A stretch of DNA of 64,000 bases from Anaerolineae bacterium (GTDB lineage: Bacteria > Chloroflexota > Anaerolineae > Anaerolineales > E44-bin32): the NCBI GenBank assembly GCA_011192015.1, contig DUET01000011.1, forward strand, positions 1-64,000, given 5' to 3'. Below the pieces are notes generated by a model. It saw only the letters and a program-made list of their open reading frames with translations. It ran no database searches and had not been told where the DNA came from. Each line of letters starts with the position of its first letter. Position 1 is the first letter of the stretch. Below are positions 19,370 to 29,163 of this stretch, one piece after another. The position numbers and the translations under genes are program-made.

Positions 19370-20284
19370 TCAGGACTCCGGTCCTTCGTTTGGTATATCC
19401 CACCCAAGAAAGACCTGCAGCACCTCCCAATTGATGTCCCAATCGATGTCCACGTGGTTGGTCAGCTCGATGTCGATGGACGGGATCCCGTTTGTGGTCA
19501 ACCAATCGGTCGCATTCCCCGTTGGTGGTTGCCAATCAATGTCGGTTGGTGCGTATAGGTAGCCGGTATGCTCGACCACCAGCAGAGCCAAAGCCTCTGC
19601 CTGCGAGGCGCTTTGCCCCGATCCAGGAAAAACCGCTCCCCACGCGCTATGGTAGAAGATCGCCGCTTCGATCTCTCGTTCGAGGATGAAATCTCTCAGA
19701 GCCGCGGTCTCAGGTTCGGAGAAAGGTGCGCTGCCTCCGGAAACCGTCCATGGACCATGATTGGAAATGGGCTGCCAGCGGTAGTCCCAATTGCGATTGA
19801 GATCCACGAGATTCCCATTCATTCTCCCATGGATACGATCCGTACCCGCTGCTGCGCCATCCGGATTCGCACAGGGGATCAGATAGAGCGTCAACTGCGA
19901 AGGCACGGATTCCGGATTCTCGATCAGGACATCCACGAACTTCTGCACCAACTCGATGGTGTTCCCTTCGTACCCACCATGAATGCCCCCTACGATAAGA
20001 CGTGCTCTCGGACCACTGCCGATTCGGTAGGCATGGATGGGGACTTCGAGAGATGAATACCCGATAACCCATGGACCTTCAACGGCGGGGATTGGAGTGG
20101 ATGCGGAATCGGGAGAAGGCGAGATCATCGCAGCTGGAGTGGCTCCTAAATCATGGAGCGGCGTCGATGCTGCACCCTTCAGGTTGGCGAGCAGCGTCAT
20201 CGAACCACCACAACCCATTACTGCATGAATGGCGCCAAACAGCACAACGATGATCAGCGATGTTTTCAGTCGATTGGCGATCAT
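19370..20284 (-). CDS. M14-family zinc carboxypeptidase-like secreted protein
   Basis: N-terminal hydrophobic/lipobox segment; GGIHGGYEGNTIELVQ (HxxE), NPDGAA, LVDLNRNWDYRW. Confidence 0.85.
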   Translation of the reverse strand: MIANRLKTSLIIVVLFGAIHAVMGCGGSMTLLANLKGAASTPLHDLGATPAAMISPSPDSASTPIPAVEGPWVIGYSSLEVPIHAYRIGSGPRARLIVGGIHGGYEGNTIELVQKFVDVLIENPESVPSQLTLYLIPCANPDGAAAGTDRIHGRMNGNLVDLNRNWDYRWQPISNHGPWTVSGGSAPFSEPETAALRDFILEREIEAAIFYHSAWGAVFPGSGQSASQAEALALLVVEHTGYLYAPTDIDWQPPTGNATDWLTTNGIPSIDIELTNHVDIDWDINWEVLQVFLGWDIPNEGPES

Positions 20285-20445
20285 AAGATTAAACCTGCCC
20301 GAAGCAACCAATCGTCATTCGAATCCAGATGCATTCTACCCGCATCAAGCTATCGATATCGGATTAAGCATACACATGAGGTTGCCACTTCCACAATCCA
20401 TCCCTGGGATCATGTGGATCAAAGCCCTTCATGCAGGCATGAGGC

Positions 20446-20474
20446 TTGACAGCGCGCGCGCTTGCCAAGACAAT
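20446..20474 (+). promoter_or_regulatory. sigma70-type promoter upstream of era
   Basis: TTGACA - 17 nt (gcgcgcgcgcttgccaa) - GACAAT. Confidence 0.55.
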
Positions 20475-20483
20475 AGACGGACC

Positions 20484-21404
20484 ATGGAAAACAGCATCCC
20501 CGAAGATCACCGCTCCGGCTTCGTGGCTGTGATCGGGAAACCCAACGTGGGAAAATCCACGCTCATCAACAACTACCTGGGCCAGAGCGTGGTTCCGGTC
20601 TCGCCGCGCGCGCAGACCACCATCCGGCGACAGCTTGGGATTCTCACGCTGCCCCATGCCCAGGTGATCTTCGTGGATACACCCGGCATCCACAAGCCCC
20701 AACATAAGTTGGGGGAACGCATGAACCTCGCGGCACAGATGGCAATGGATGACGCCGAAGTCCTGCTCGTGATCTTCGACATGAGCCAGCCTCCCGCTGA
20801 GGAAGATGCCCGCGTTGCCGAGGATGTCCTGGCGCTCTCGAATCAAATACCCACCCTATGTGCGCTGAACAAGATGGATACACTTTCATCCGCAGATGTA
20901 GATACAAGAACCCATTCCTATCGGGAGATGCTGCCAGAAGTTGAGATTTTCCCCATTTCCGCCACGCGCGGCGATAACTGCGAGGTTTTGTTGCAGCAGA
21001 TGATCGAATATCTGCCCCAGGGACCGCGCTACTATCCCGAAGATGCGCTTACAGAATTATTTGAGCGCGACATCGCCGCAGACATGATACGCGCCTCCTG
21101 CTTGCAGCTCCTGCGTGATGAAGTCCCCTACTGCATCGCCGTACGCATCGATGCTTACAAGGAACGTAACCAGCATGGTGCCTACGTCAAGGCCACACTC
21201 TTCGTCGAACGCGAGTCCCAGAAGGGCATCGTGATCGGGAAAAAAGGGCGCATGCTGCGCGAGATCGGCACCCTTGCCCGCAAGGAAATCGAAGCCATGT
21301 CGGGTCGGAAGACCTACCTGGATCTCAAGGTCAGCGTGCTTCCACGCTGGCGTAACGACGAAAGCGCCATCCAGCGTTTTGGCTACTCCAAACCGAAATA
21401 CTGA
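20484..21404 (+). CDS. era: GTPase Era
   Basis: GKPNVGKSTLINNYLG, DTPGIHKP, NKMD, C-terminal KH domain VIGKKGRMLREIGTLARKEIE. Start trimmed to MENSIPEDHRSG. Confidence 0.95.
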   Translation: MENSIPEDHRSGFVAVIGKPNVGKSTLINNYLGQSVVPVSPRAQTTIRRQLGILTLPHAQVIFVDTPGIHKPQHKLGERMNLAAQMAMDDAEVLLVIFDMSQPPAEEDARVAEDVLALSNQIPTLCALNKMDTLSSADVDTRTHSYREMLPEVEIFPISATRGDNCEVLLQQMIEYLPQGPRYYPEDALTELFERDIAADMIRASCLQLLRDEVPYCIAVRIDAYKERNQHGAYVKATLFVERESQKGIVIGKKGRMLREIGTLARKEIEAMSGRKTYLDLKVSVLPRWRNDESAIQRFGYSKPKY

Positions 21405-21425
21405 TCGGAAACGAAGCGGAGAGAA

Positions 21426-22325
21426 TTGCTCTTGACCAAACGCAAGCATTCCGGAACCTCGACGAGCTCGTTCGGCTCTTCTGGAAGAGCCAGCCACGAC
21501 TCGTCTTCATTCTACAAAGGCCGTCTGTACGATGGGAACAGACGTGAAGACAGCAGGGAGCACATCGAAAACTCCATCCCGTCTGAGAACCTAGACCGCA
21601 TCTTCCTCCGATCCTCCGAAACCATGACCGAGATTCCGGATCACAGCGTGCATCTGATGGTGACCTCCCCGCCCTACAACGTGGGAAAGGAATACGATGA
21701 GGATCTCAGCTTGGAGGAATATCTCGGGCTGCTGCGACGTGTTTTGGGGGAGACTTATCGCGTGCTCGTGACCGGCGGTCGCGCCTGTGTCAACGTCGCC
21801 AATCTTGGTCGCAAACCCTACATCCCTCTGCACGCGTACATCATCGAAGCCATGCTCGATATCGGCTTTCTGATGCGAGGGGAAATCATCTGGAACAAAG
21901 CCAGCAGCGCCAGCATTTCGACGGCGTGGGGTTCCTGGCTCTCGGCGTCCAATCCGGTCCTGCGTGATGTGCACGAGTACATTCTCGTCTTCTCCAAGGA
22001 GAGTTTTTCCAGACCCTCCAAGAAGCAGCAGAGCACGATCGAGAGGGATGATTTTCTGGCCTGGACAAAGAGTGTGTGGACGTTCCCCGCAACATCCGCA
22101 CAGCAGATCGGCCACCCTGCGCCGTTTCCGGTCGAGCTGCCGCGACGCTGTATCGAGATGTACACCTATCAGGGGGAAGTTGTGCTGGATCCGTTCTGTG
22201 GATCGGGGACGACATGCATCGCGGCTTTGATTTCCGGTCGTCGCTATGTGGGCTACGAAATCAACCCGGATTATGTGAATTTATCGGAAGAACGACTGCG
22301 CCTGGCCACGGAAGAGGTCGGTTAA
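21426..22325 (+). CDS. site-specific DNA methyltransferase (beta-class, N4-cytosine/N6-adenine type)
   Basis: TSPPYNVGKEY catalytic motif N-terminal to DPFCGSGTT SAM motif. Confidence 0.88.
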   Translation: MLLTKRKHSGTSTSSFGSSGRASHDSSSFYKGRLYDGNRREDSREHIENSIPSENLDRIFLRSSETMTEIPDHSVHLMVTSPPYNVGKEYDEDLSLEEYLGLLRRVLGETYRVLVTGGRACVNVANLGRKPYIPLHAYIIEAMLDIGFLMRGEIIWNKASSASISTAWGSWLSASNPVLRDVHEYILVFSKESFSRPSKKQQSTIERDDFLAWTKSVWTFPATSAQQIGHPAPFPVELPRRCIEMYTYQGEVVLDPFCGSGTTCIAALISGRRYVGYEINPDYVNLSEERLRLATEEVG

Positions 22326-22326
22326 T

Positions 22327-23751
22327 TCACACTTGGCAGAAGTGTTCAGCCTCCACCGAACGCCAATCCGCTGCTTCGGGGAGGCGCATGAAACTCCCCA
22401 GCATCGGATGCACCTCTCGGATCATTTCCGCCATCTTCAAAGCAATGCGGCGAATGGAAAAATGCGCGTTGGGCTGCGATCGCAACTCGCAGAAGTGAAA
22501 GGCTTGGCGGAGATTGAGCGTCATTAGAACCTGGCGGTTGAAGGCGTTGGGGATCACGTATGCCGCCACATGGGGATTCCACGAAGCCAGATCCTGATAT
22601 GCATGCGAAGCTGTTTTCATGGCCTGCCGGTATTCGTCTTCGATTTGCGCCTCGGCGATCAGTCGCGGCACGGCATAACCCGATCCGTCTGTGAGTTGCT
22701 GAGGGGTTTGCGTCATCATGCGATGACGTTTGAGCTCGAAGTATGCACCTTGATCCATCCGCGCAGCGAACGTGTAATTCGTATGCTCGAGCGAGCGTGC
22801 AGGAGCATCGAAACGATCCATCTTGCCCAACAACGCCTCCGCCAATCGGCGCCTACCCTCCTGATCCAATTTCTGCACCCGGGAGAACGCATCGTCATAA
22901 AGGCAGGATGCATGCTCGAACAGAGCTGCAGCGAGCACATGATGTTCGCCTTCAGGATCATGGGAAAACAGGCTCAACGCATGCTCTTGGGGTTGGGCTT
23001 CCAGGTTTCCCACTTGTTCTCGAAGATCTGAATCCATATGCTGCCAATAGGAAACTGGTTGGAGGTACTTCAGGAGCGTCGGTACCTCATGCTGCGCAAC
23101 GTCCTTCACCATCCGGCCGATCTGGCGCACTTCCTCCAGCCTATGCGAGAGCATCTTCCGGATGGCGTTGGCCAACGACCGGGCATTGACCGTCATCCCG
23201 ACGTTGGACAGCGCGGCCGCGGGAAGCAAATACCTGCAGACATCGATGTAGCGGGATCGAATGCGCGAATCCCAAGCTTGCTCACTCTCATCCGAAGCGC
23301 GCGGGAAACGCTCACGGACAAGGCTGGCGACAGGGTCTAACGAGCGGCGGTAGCATACAATGAGATGATCGCAAGTCGATCGATAGACATCCTCATAGCG
23401 CATTCCGATGACTTCGTCGGGGACATGGTAGGCATCGAGATCCCAGGTTTGATAGCGCGTGGACTTTTCGGTGTAGGAAGCCAGCCGATTGGATTCGATG
23501 CACTCGACCGCCAATCGAGAGATGTTCTCAAAGGCGACATGCAGCACGGCATGCTCAGCAACGGAGCGATGACCGTATCCGACGACCCATTTCTCGTGGA
23601 AACGCGCGGATTCTTCGGCGCTCAATTCCGCAGCGATCTGTTTGAATGAAAGCGGTGACCTTGATGTTTTCGCAAAGGTCACCGCGATGATTTCAGGGCT
23701 CAGCTCACGAGCCGGGAGAATGTAGATGCGCCGTCGATGATCCTCAACCAT
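22327..23751 (-). CDS. ThyX (flavin-dependent thymidylate synthase)-like protein with two ThyX-like halves
   Basis: N half ECIESNRLASYTEKSTRYQ, C half FELKRHRMMTQTPQQLTDGSGYAVPR; both preceded by GHRSVAEHAVL / DRFDAPARSLEHTNYTF-type segments. Confidence 0.75.
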   Translation of the reverse strand: MVEDHRRRIYILPARELSPEIIAVTFAKTSRSPLSFKQIAAELSAEESARFHEKWVVGYGHRSVAEHAVLHVAFENISRLAVECIESNRLASYTEKSTRYQTWDLDAYHVPDEVIGMRYEDVYRSTCDHLIVCYRRSLDPVASLVRERFPRASDESEQAWDSRIRSRYIDVCRYLLPAAALSNVGMTVNARSLANAIRKMLSHRLEEVRQIGRMVKDVAQHEVPTLLKYLQPVSYWQHMDSDLREQVGNLEAQPQEHALSLFSHDPEGEHHVLAAALFEHASCLYDDAFSRVQKLDQEGRRRLAEALLGKMDRFDAPARSLEHTNYTFAARMDQGAYFELKRHRMMTQTPQQLTDGSGYAVPRLIAEAQIEDEYRQAMKTASHAYQDLASWNPHVAAYVIPNAFNRQVLMTLNLRQAFHFCELRSQPNAHFSIRRIALKMAEMIREVHPMLGSFMRLPEAADWRSVEAEHFCQV

Positions 23752-24691
23752 GCTGGTTCCCGATAGGCACCTGGCCCATCAATCGACGGGCGTGCCGGAT
23801 GTCTCTCGTGATCTGTCGAATCAATTCCTCGGGTCCCGAAAAACGCTGCTCGTCGCGCAACCGATCCACGAACGTCAAGCGCATGACTTCGCCGTACAAA
23901 TCCCCCTCGAAATCGAGCAGATGCGTCTCGACCAACACCTTCCCATCCTCATCCCCAAACGTGGGGCGAACGCCGACATTCGTAACGGCTGCATAACGCT
24001 TGTCACCGATGGCGGCATTGCACGCATACACGCCGGGCCCCGGACACGCACGTTCCTTCCAGATGGAGAGATTGGCGGTGGGGAAACCCAGAGTCTTGCC
24101 GCGATCCGAACCGGTGACCACCACACCCGGAAGCGTAAACAACCTGCCGAGGTAACGCGCCACACGGGCAACATCGCCCGACCGCAGAGCTTCACGAACG
24201 CGTGTCGAACTCACGACCTCTCCGTCGACGAGCAATGGAGGCACGACATGCAGTTCGAATCCCATGCGCTCTCCGGCTTTCTCCAAATACAGAGGCGATC
24301 CTTCCCTCCGATGGCCCAGAGCAAAGTTCTCTCCAACCCATAAACCGCGGAAGGATAATCGATCGTAAATGGTTTTCAGGAAAGTTTCTGCGTTGTACTG
24401 CGCAAGATTCTCATTGAAACGGAGGGTAAGCACGTAGGATACATTCAGCTGCTCGAGCAGAACCGCCCTCTCCTCCGGCAAAGTGATGTAGAAGGCCGGC
24501 TGACGGCCTCTCAACACCACAGAGGGATGCGGGTAGAAGCTGAGAACCACGATCGGGTGATTTGTCTGCTTTGCCTTTGCAGACATCGCCGCGATCAAGG
24601 CTTGATGACCACGATGCACACCATCGAAGGAACCGATGGTGAGTTCACAACCATCCAAACGCAGCGAGTTGATGTCTCGCAAATGCTCCAT
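23744..24691 (-). CDS. ribF: bifunctional riboflavin kinase/FAD synthetase
   Basis: LTIGSFDGVHRGHQALI; TVTGSDRGKTLGFPTANL-type RFK motif; start trimmed to MEHLRDINSL. Confidence 0.93.
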   Translation of the reverse strand: MEHLRDINSLRLDGCELTIGSFDGVHRGHQALIAAMSAKAKQTNHPIVVLSFYPHPSVVLRGRQPAFYITLPEERAVLLEQLNVSYVLTLRFNENLAQYNAETFLKTIYDRLSFRGLWVGENFALGHRREGSPLYLEKAGERMGFELHVVPPLLVDGEVVSSTRVREALRSGDVARVARYLGRLFTLPGVVVTGSDRGKTLGFPTANLSIWKERACPGPGVYACNAAIGDKRYAAVTNVGVRPTFGDEDGKVLVETHLLDFEGDLYGEVMRLTFVDRLRDEQRFSGPEELIRQITRDIRHARRLMGQVPIGNQHG

Positions 24692-24699
24692 AAACCCGA

Positions 24700-25581
24700 C
24701 TATCTGATGAAAACTTTGCGAGGATGCCACATGGTGCCATCCTCAACGCCCTCGAGCACCGCCGCTAATTCTCCATCCGGCCCGATCGCTCGAGCCAGGC
24801 CATTCGCTCCCTCGTCCGAGGGAACGCGATGCCCATTCCGGATCAACTGCATCTGCTCGTCATCGATTTCAACGATGGGAAAATCTGGAATTGCGTCCTT
24901 GGCAGGAATCACGTACTGCTTCCAGGTTCCGGTGACGAAGCTCGCTTCCAGTTTGGCCAACGGCAATGTGTCCTCAAGCGAAAACGGACCGGCCTTTGTC
25001 CTGCGAAGAGCTGCGAGATGCGCCCCTGTGGACAACGCCTCCCCGATGTCGTGGGCAAGCGATCGAATGTAGGTTCCTGCTGAACTCATAACTCCAAGGG
25101 TCAGATCTGGAGGATCGTAACTCACCGCTTCAAGCTTGTGGATGGTTACTTCCCGAGGATCGAGATAGACCTCCCGACCTTCTCGCGCCATCTCGTAGGC
25201 CTTACGCCCCTTGACTTTGATGGCGCTGAAAGGGGGCGGGACCTGCTGGATCTCACCCATGAATCTGGGCAGCACTTCCTCGATCTCTTCCAAAGACGGT
25301 GCTATGCCGGTATGGCGCACAATCTCGCCTTCGGTGTCATAGGTTTTCGTCGAAGCGCCGAAACGGATCACGGCCTCATAACGTTTCACCGAAGTGGACA
25401 GGTACTCACTCAAACGTGTCGCCGCACCAAGGCATAAAACAAGCACGCCCGACGCTCGGGGATCGAGCGTTCCCGCATGTCCCACCTTACGAACACGCGT
25501 ACCGCGCCGGACAACTTGAACCACGAAATGTGATGTAGAACCGACGGGTTTATCAACCACCAATAAACCAAAATCCTTCAT
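24700..25581 (-). CDS. truB: tRNA pseudouridine(55) synthase
   Basis: LLVVDKPVGSTSH, KVGHAGTLDPRASGVL. Confidence 0.95.
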   Translation of the reverse strand: MKDFGLLVVDKPVGSTSHFVVQVVRRGTRVRKVGHAGTLDPRASGVLVLCLGAATRLSEYLSTSVKRYEAVIRFGASTKTYDTEGEIVRHTGIAPSLEEIEEVLPRFMGEIQQVPPPFSAIKVKGRKAYEMAREGREVYLDPREVTIHKLEAVSYDPPDLTLGVMSSAGTYIRSLAHDIGEALSTGAHLAALRRTKAGPFSLEDTLPLAKLEASFVTGTWKQYVIPAKDAIPDFPIVEIDDEQMQLIRNGHRVPSDEGANGLARAIGPDGELAAVLEGVEDGTMWHPRKVFIR

Positions 25582-26549
25582 TTCATCTCCATTGTGGGGA
25601 TGGTTTCTAGAAGTTCGTGTGTCGCGGAAAGCACACGATCTTGCACTTCTTCAAGATCCCCTTCAACCATTGCTCCCGCCGCAGGTTCGTGTCCTCCACC
25701 CCCAAACTTCTCAGCCAAACGGGACACATCTGTGCCTTTGCGGGAGCGCCAACTCACCTTGACCTTTCCCCGGGGTTGCTCCACGAAAATGATGGCGACC
25801 TGCACACCCGTGATCGTTGAAAGCAGATCGATCAAGTCTGCATCTCCCCTTCCCCCATAGCCTATGCTTCGACCGTCTTCGAGTGTAAGGCTTGTAAATA
25901 GAACCCCGTCATCCAACTGCAACTTGGATAATCCCTGCCCCCAATAGCGCGCTTCCAGGTAGGATCGATCGACCAGACCACGATGATAGGCATCGTGCAA
26001 ATCGGCGCCAATATCCATGAGATCAGCCGCCACGCGCAATACCCTGGAGGTCACATTTTCCGTGCGGAAACCAAGGGTATCGGTAAGGAGGCCTGTGATC
26101 AAATTTGTGGCTACGTCCGGAGAGATGGGAAGCGAAAGCGGTTCGGAGAGATCATACAGAATCTGCGTGGTTGCTGAAGCCGATGGATCTACCAGATTGA
26201 ACTTCGCGAATCGACTGTTCGTAGGATGATGGTCGATGTTGATGTCGACCTGCCTTGGGTGTTCTTCCGAAAGACCTGCACGCTCCAGATCGGCGCAATC
26301 CAGGGTGATGAGGAGGTCCGTTTCGCTGGGGATGTTTTTTTGGACTTGATCAGCACCGGGGAGGAAAAGAAATCGCGCGGGTACGCCGTCTGCCAGTACA
26401 GGTACGACATGCTTTCCGTTCGCTTCCAGGCTCAAGGTAAGGGCAAGCAGCGAACCTACGGCGTCGCCATCGGGGCGTACGTGCGCGATGATAGTTACAG
26501 TTTTCGCCCTATCCAGTAAGGCGCGAACTTCTTTGATCTTTTCTCTCAC
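25578..26549 (-). CDS. nrnA: DHH/DHHA1 bifunctional oligoribonuclease/PAP phosphatase
   Basis: IIAHVRPDGDAVGS, DHHPTN, GGGGHEPAAGA; GTG start overlaps the rbfA stop. Confidence 0.9.
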   Translation of the reverse strand: MREKIKEVRALLDRAKTVTIIAHVRPDGDAVGSLLALTLSLEANGKHVVPVLADGVPARFLFLPGADQVQKNIPSETDLLITLDCADLERAGLSEEHPRQVDINIDHHPTNSRFAKFNLVDPSASATTQILYDLSEPLSLPISPDVATNLITGLLTDTLGFRTENVTSRVLRVAADLMDIGADLHDAYHRGLVDRSYLEARYWGQGLSKLQLDDGVLFTSLTLEDGRSIGYGGRGDADLIDLLSTITGVQVAIIFVEQPRGKVKVSWRSRKGTDVSRLAEKFGGGGHEPAAGAMVEGDLEEVQDRVLSATHELLETIPTMEMK

Positions 26550-26917
26550 CCATCTTCCTCGGAAGTCCCCCCTTCGTCGCGCAGGTATCGCAACAGTTCG
26601 TCGACCCTTGCTCCGCGATCCGGTGTCAGATCCCAACGAAAACGCAATTGGGGAAAACTCCGGATCTCGATCCTGGCTGCCAATTGGCTTCTTAGGAAAC
26701 CGCGCGAGCCTTCCAGCGCGTGCAGAATTTCATCTCTTTGTACTTCAGCCCCCATCACCGAGACGTAGATTGTGGCGTAGGCCAGCTCGCGATCGACTTC
26801 CACGTCAGTTACGATCACGCCCTTTAATCGTGGATCATCCACCTCGCGCTGCAGTAATTCCGCCAATTCCTCACGGATGCGATTCGCCAACCTTCGAGCT
26901 CGGGTCTCGCTGGGCAT
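26546..26917 (-). CDS. rbfA: 30S ribosome-binding factor A
   Basis: RVANRIREELAELLQREVDDPRL-type N-terminus; operon position. Confidence 0.92.
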   Translation of the reverse strand: MPSETRARRLANRIREELAELLQREVDDPRLKGVIVTDVEVDRELAYATIYVSVMGAEVQRDEILHALEGSRGFLRSQLAARIEIRSFPQLRFRWDLTPDRGARVDELLRYLRDEGGTSEEDG

Positions 26918-26926
26918 GATTGAGCC

Positions 26927-28717
26927 TCACTCCACCTCAACGGTCTCTTCCGTGAAGCATTCAAGGATATCACCGGCCTCGAATTCGGTGTACCCCTTCA
27001 CGCCGATGCCACACTCGAATCCCTCACGAATCTCGCGGACATCATCTTTCTCATGCTTTAATGATGTGATCGTTCCTTCGAAGATGACCTCATTCTCACG
27101 AACGACATGCACCCTGCTGTTCCTGCGCATCAATCCCTCAAGCACGCGGCAACCGGCAATATTGCCGATCCTGGGCACACGAAACACGGCTCTCACTTCT
27201 GCACGTCCAAGACGCACAGAGCGAATTTCAGGCTTGAGCATCCCCTTGAGGGCTTTCTCGATGTCTTCTGTGAGATGGTAGATCACATCATACAAGCGGA
27301 TGTCGACGCGTTCCTTCTCCGCTGCTTTCTGGGCTGCCTGGTCGACGCCCACGTTGAAACCGAGAACGATCGCCTGGGAAGCCGTCGCCAAGGTGATGTC
27401 GTTCTCAGTGATCGTGCCTGTTGTTGCGTGGAGAACATTGATCTTGATTTCTTCGGTGCTCAATTCATCGAGCGAGGTCATGATCGGCTCGAGCGCCCCC
27501 TGCACATCCGCCTTGATCACAAGCCTCAACTCCTGAGCCTCACCTGCTTTGAAAGCCTCGAAGATCTCCTCGAGACCCAAGGGCTTCGTCGCTGCGGATT
27601 TCTCGGATTTATCGACTTTCCTCTTCTGGGCAATGGCGCGGGCTTCGCGCTCCGAATCCACATGGATGAAAAGCTCACCAGCTTCAGGAACATCCGATAA
27701 ACCCAGAACAGAAACCGGTGTCGAGGGCGGCGCCTCCTCGATGGCGTTCCCCAGGAAATCGAACATCGCTCGTACTCGACCGCTGGATACGCCTGCCAGA
27801 ACCACATCCCCCACGTGCAGGGTGCCGTTCTGTACGAGGAGAGTAGCCATGACACCCCGTGATTTATCGACTTCCCCTTCGATGACGGTCCCGAAGATTC
27901 GACCCTCCGGATTGGCTTTGATTTCCAAGGAGTCGGATATCAACAGAATGGCCTCCAAGAGGTCCTCAAGCCCCTCCTGATTCTTGGCCGAAACAGGCAC
28001 GACCATCGTATCACCTTCCCAATCGTCAGGCACCAGGCCGATATCGGCCAGCTGCTGTTTGACACGATCGGGATTGGCATTGGGTCGATCAACCTTGTTC
28101 AGGGCAACGACAATGGGAACACCGGCGGCGCGCGCATGGGCGAAGGCTTCGTGGGTCTGCGGCATCACTCCATCATCCGCAGCAACCACCAACACGGCTA
28201 CATCGGCTCCCTGGGCGCCCCTGGCCCGCATGGCCGTAAATGCCGCATGGCCGGGAGTGTCCAGAAAGGTGATCAGCCGCTTGTTGTGACGCGCCTGGTA
28301 GGCGCCGATGTGCTGGGTGATGCCCCCGGCCTCACCCTCGGCAACGTTCGTCTTGCGGACAGCGTCCAGCAGGGTCGTCTTGCCATGATCAACATGACCT
28401 AAAATGGTGACAACAGGAGGGCGGTCGATCAGTGCTTTGGGATCCTCATCATCGATGAGACGACGCCATGTGGGTTGCTTCTTCCCATCTTCAGCCGCTT
28501 CAAGCTCCGGCGGCGCCAAGGGACGAGCCTCAAATCCCAACTCCCCCACAACAATCGCAGCTGTATCGAAATCGATCTGCTGATTGATGTTGGCCATCAC
28601 ACCATTGGCCATCAATTGCTTGATGACATCGATGGGACTGATTTCGATGCGTTCCGCTAGATCGCGGACGGTTACAATTTCAGGGATCTCGATCAACTTG
28701 TGATCGTCTTCGCTCAT
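26927..28717 (-). CDS. infB: translation initiation factor IF-2 (short form)
   Basis: [33 protein letters not shown]; start trimmed to [15 protein letters not shown] with GGAGGTGG Shine-Dalgarno. Confidence 0.96.
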   Translation of the reverse strand: MSEDDHKLIEIPEIVTVRDLAERIEISPIDVIKQLMANGVMANINQQIDFDTAAIVVGELGFEARPLAPPELEAAEDGKKQPTWRRLIDDEDPKALIDRPPVVTILGHVDHGKTTLLDAVRKTNVAEGEAGGITQHIGAYQARHNKRLITFLDTPGHAAFTAMRARGAQGADVAVLVVAADDGVMPQTHEAFAHARAAGVPIVVALNKVDRPNANPDRVKQQLADIGLVPDDWEGDTMVVPVSAKNQEGLEDLLEAILLISDSLEIKANPEGRIFGTVIEGEVDKSRGVMATLLVQNGTLHVGDVVLAGVSSGRVRAMFDFLGNAIEEAPPSTPVSVLGLSDVPEAGELFIHVDSEREARAIAQKRKVDKSEKSAATKPLGLEEIFEAFKAGEAQELRLVIKADVQGALEPIMTSLDELSTEEIKINVLHATTGTITENDITLATASQAIVLGFNVGVDQAAQKAAEKERVDIRLYDVIYHLTEDIEKALKGMLKPEIRSVRLGRAEVRAVFRVPRIGNIAGCRVLEGLMRRNSRVHVVRENEVIFEGTITSLKHEKDDVREIREGFECGIGVKGYTEFEAGDILECFTEETVEVE

Positions 28718-28833
28718 AACCCACCTCCAGCCAGATGCACGCCGCAACTACCGCGCAGTTGGTCCGTTTGGGTTGGTTGGGCTCCGCACCCGGCCGATAC
28801 AATCAGGAGGTGACGATGGCGAACCAGCCCTTT

Positions 28834-29130
28834 CTACATATCTCTGTCGGCTGGTAATGCAGCCATGTGGCCCGTCAAGTACTCTCGATCTGCCATGGTT
28901 AGCTCAGTACGCAGTGCCTTCGCCAACGCCCCGTGTAAGCCCACCTCCCAGCATGACCGCTGATTATGGAGGTAAGCTCCGCGGCCGGGAGTCTTCCCAG
29001 TAGGATCAACCCGCACGCCCTCAGGAGTGCGCACAATCCGTGTCATCGATCGTTTTGGCAACACTTGCCGACAGCCCACGCAGGTTCTTTGGGGGACATG
29101 TCGGCGTCGACCTTTCTTCCTTGCAGTCAT
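28834..29130 (-). CDS. ylxR: YlxR-family RNA-binding protein
   Basis: RTCVGCRQVLPKRSMTRIVRTPEGVRVDPTGKTPGRGAYLH. Confidence 0.9.
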   Translation of the reverse strand: MTARKKGRRRHVPQRTCVGCRQVLPKRSMTRIVRTPEGVRVDPTGKTPGRGAYLHNQRSCWEVGLHGALAKALRTELTMADREYLTGHMAALPADRDM

Positions 29131-29163
29131 TCTTCCGACCCACCGATGGCCGCAAGCCCGATC

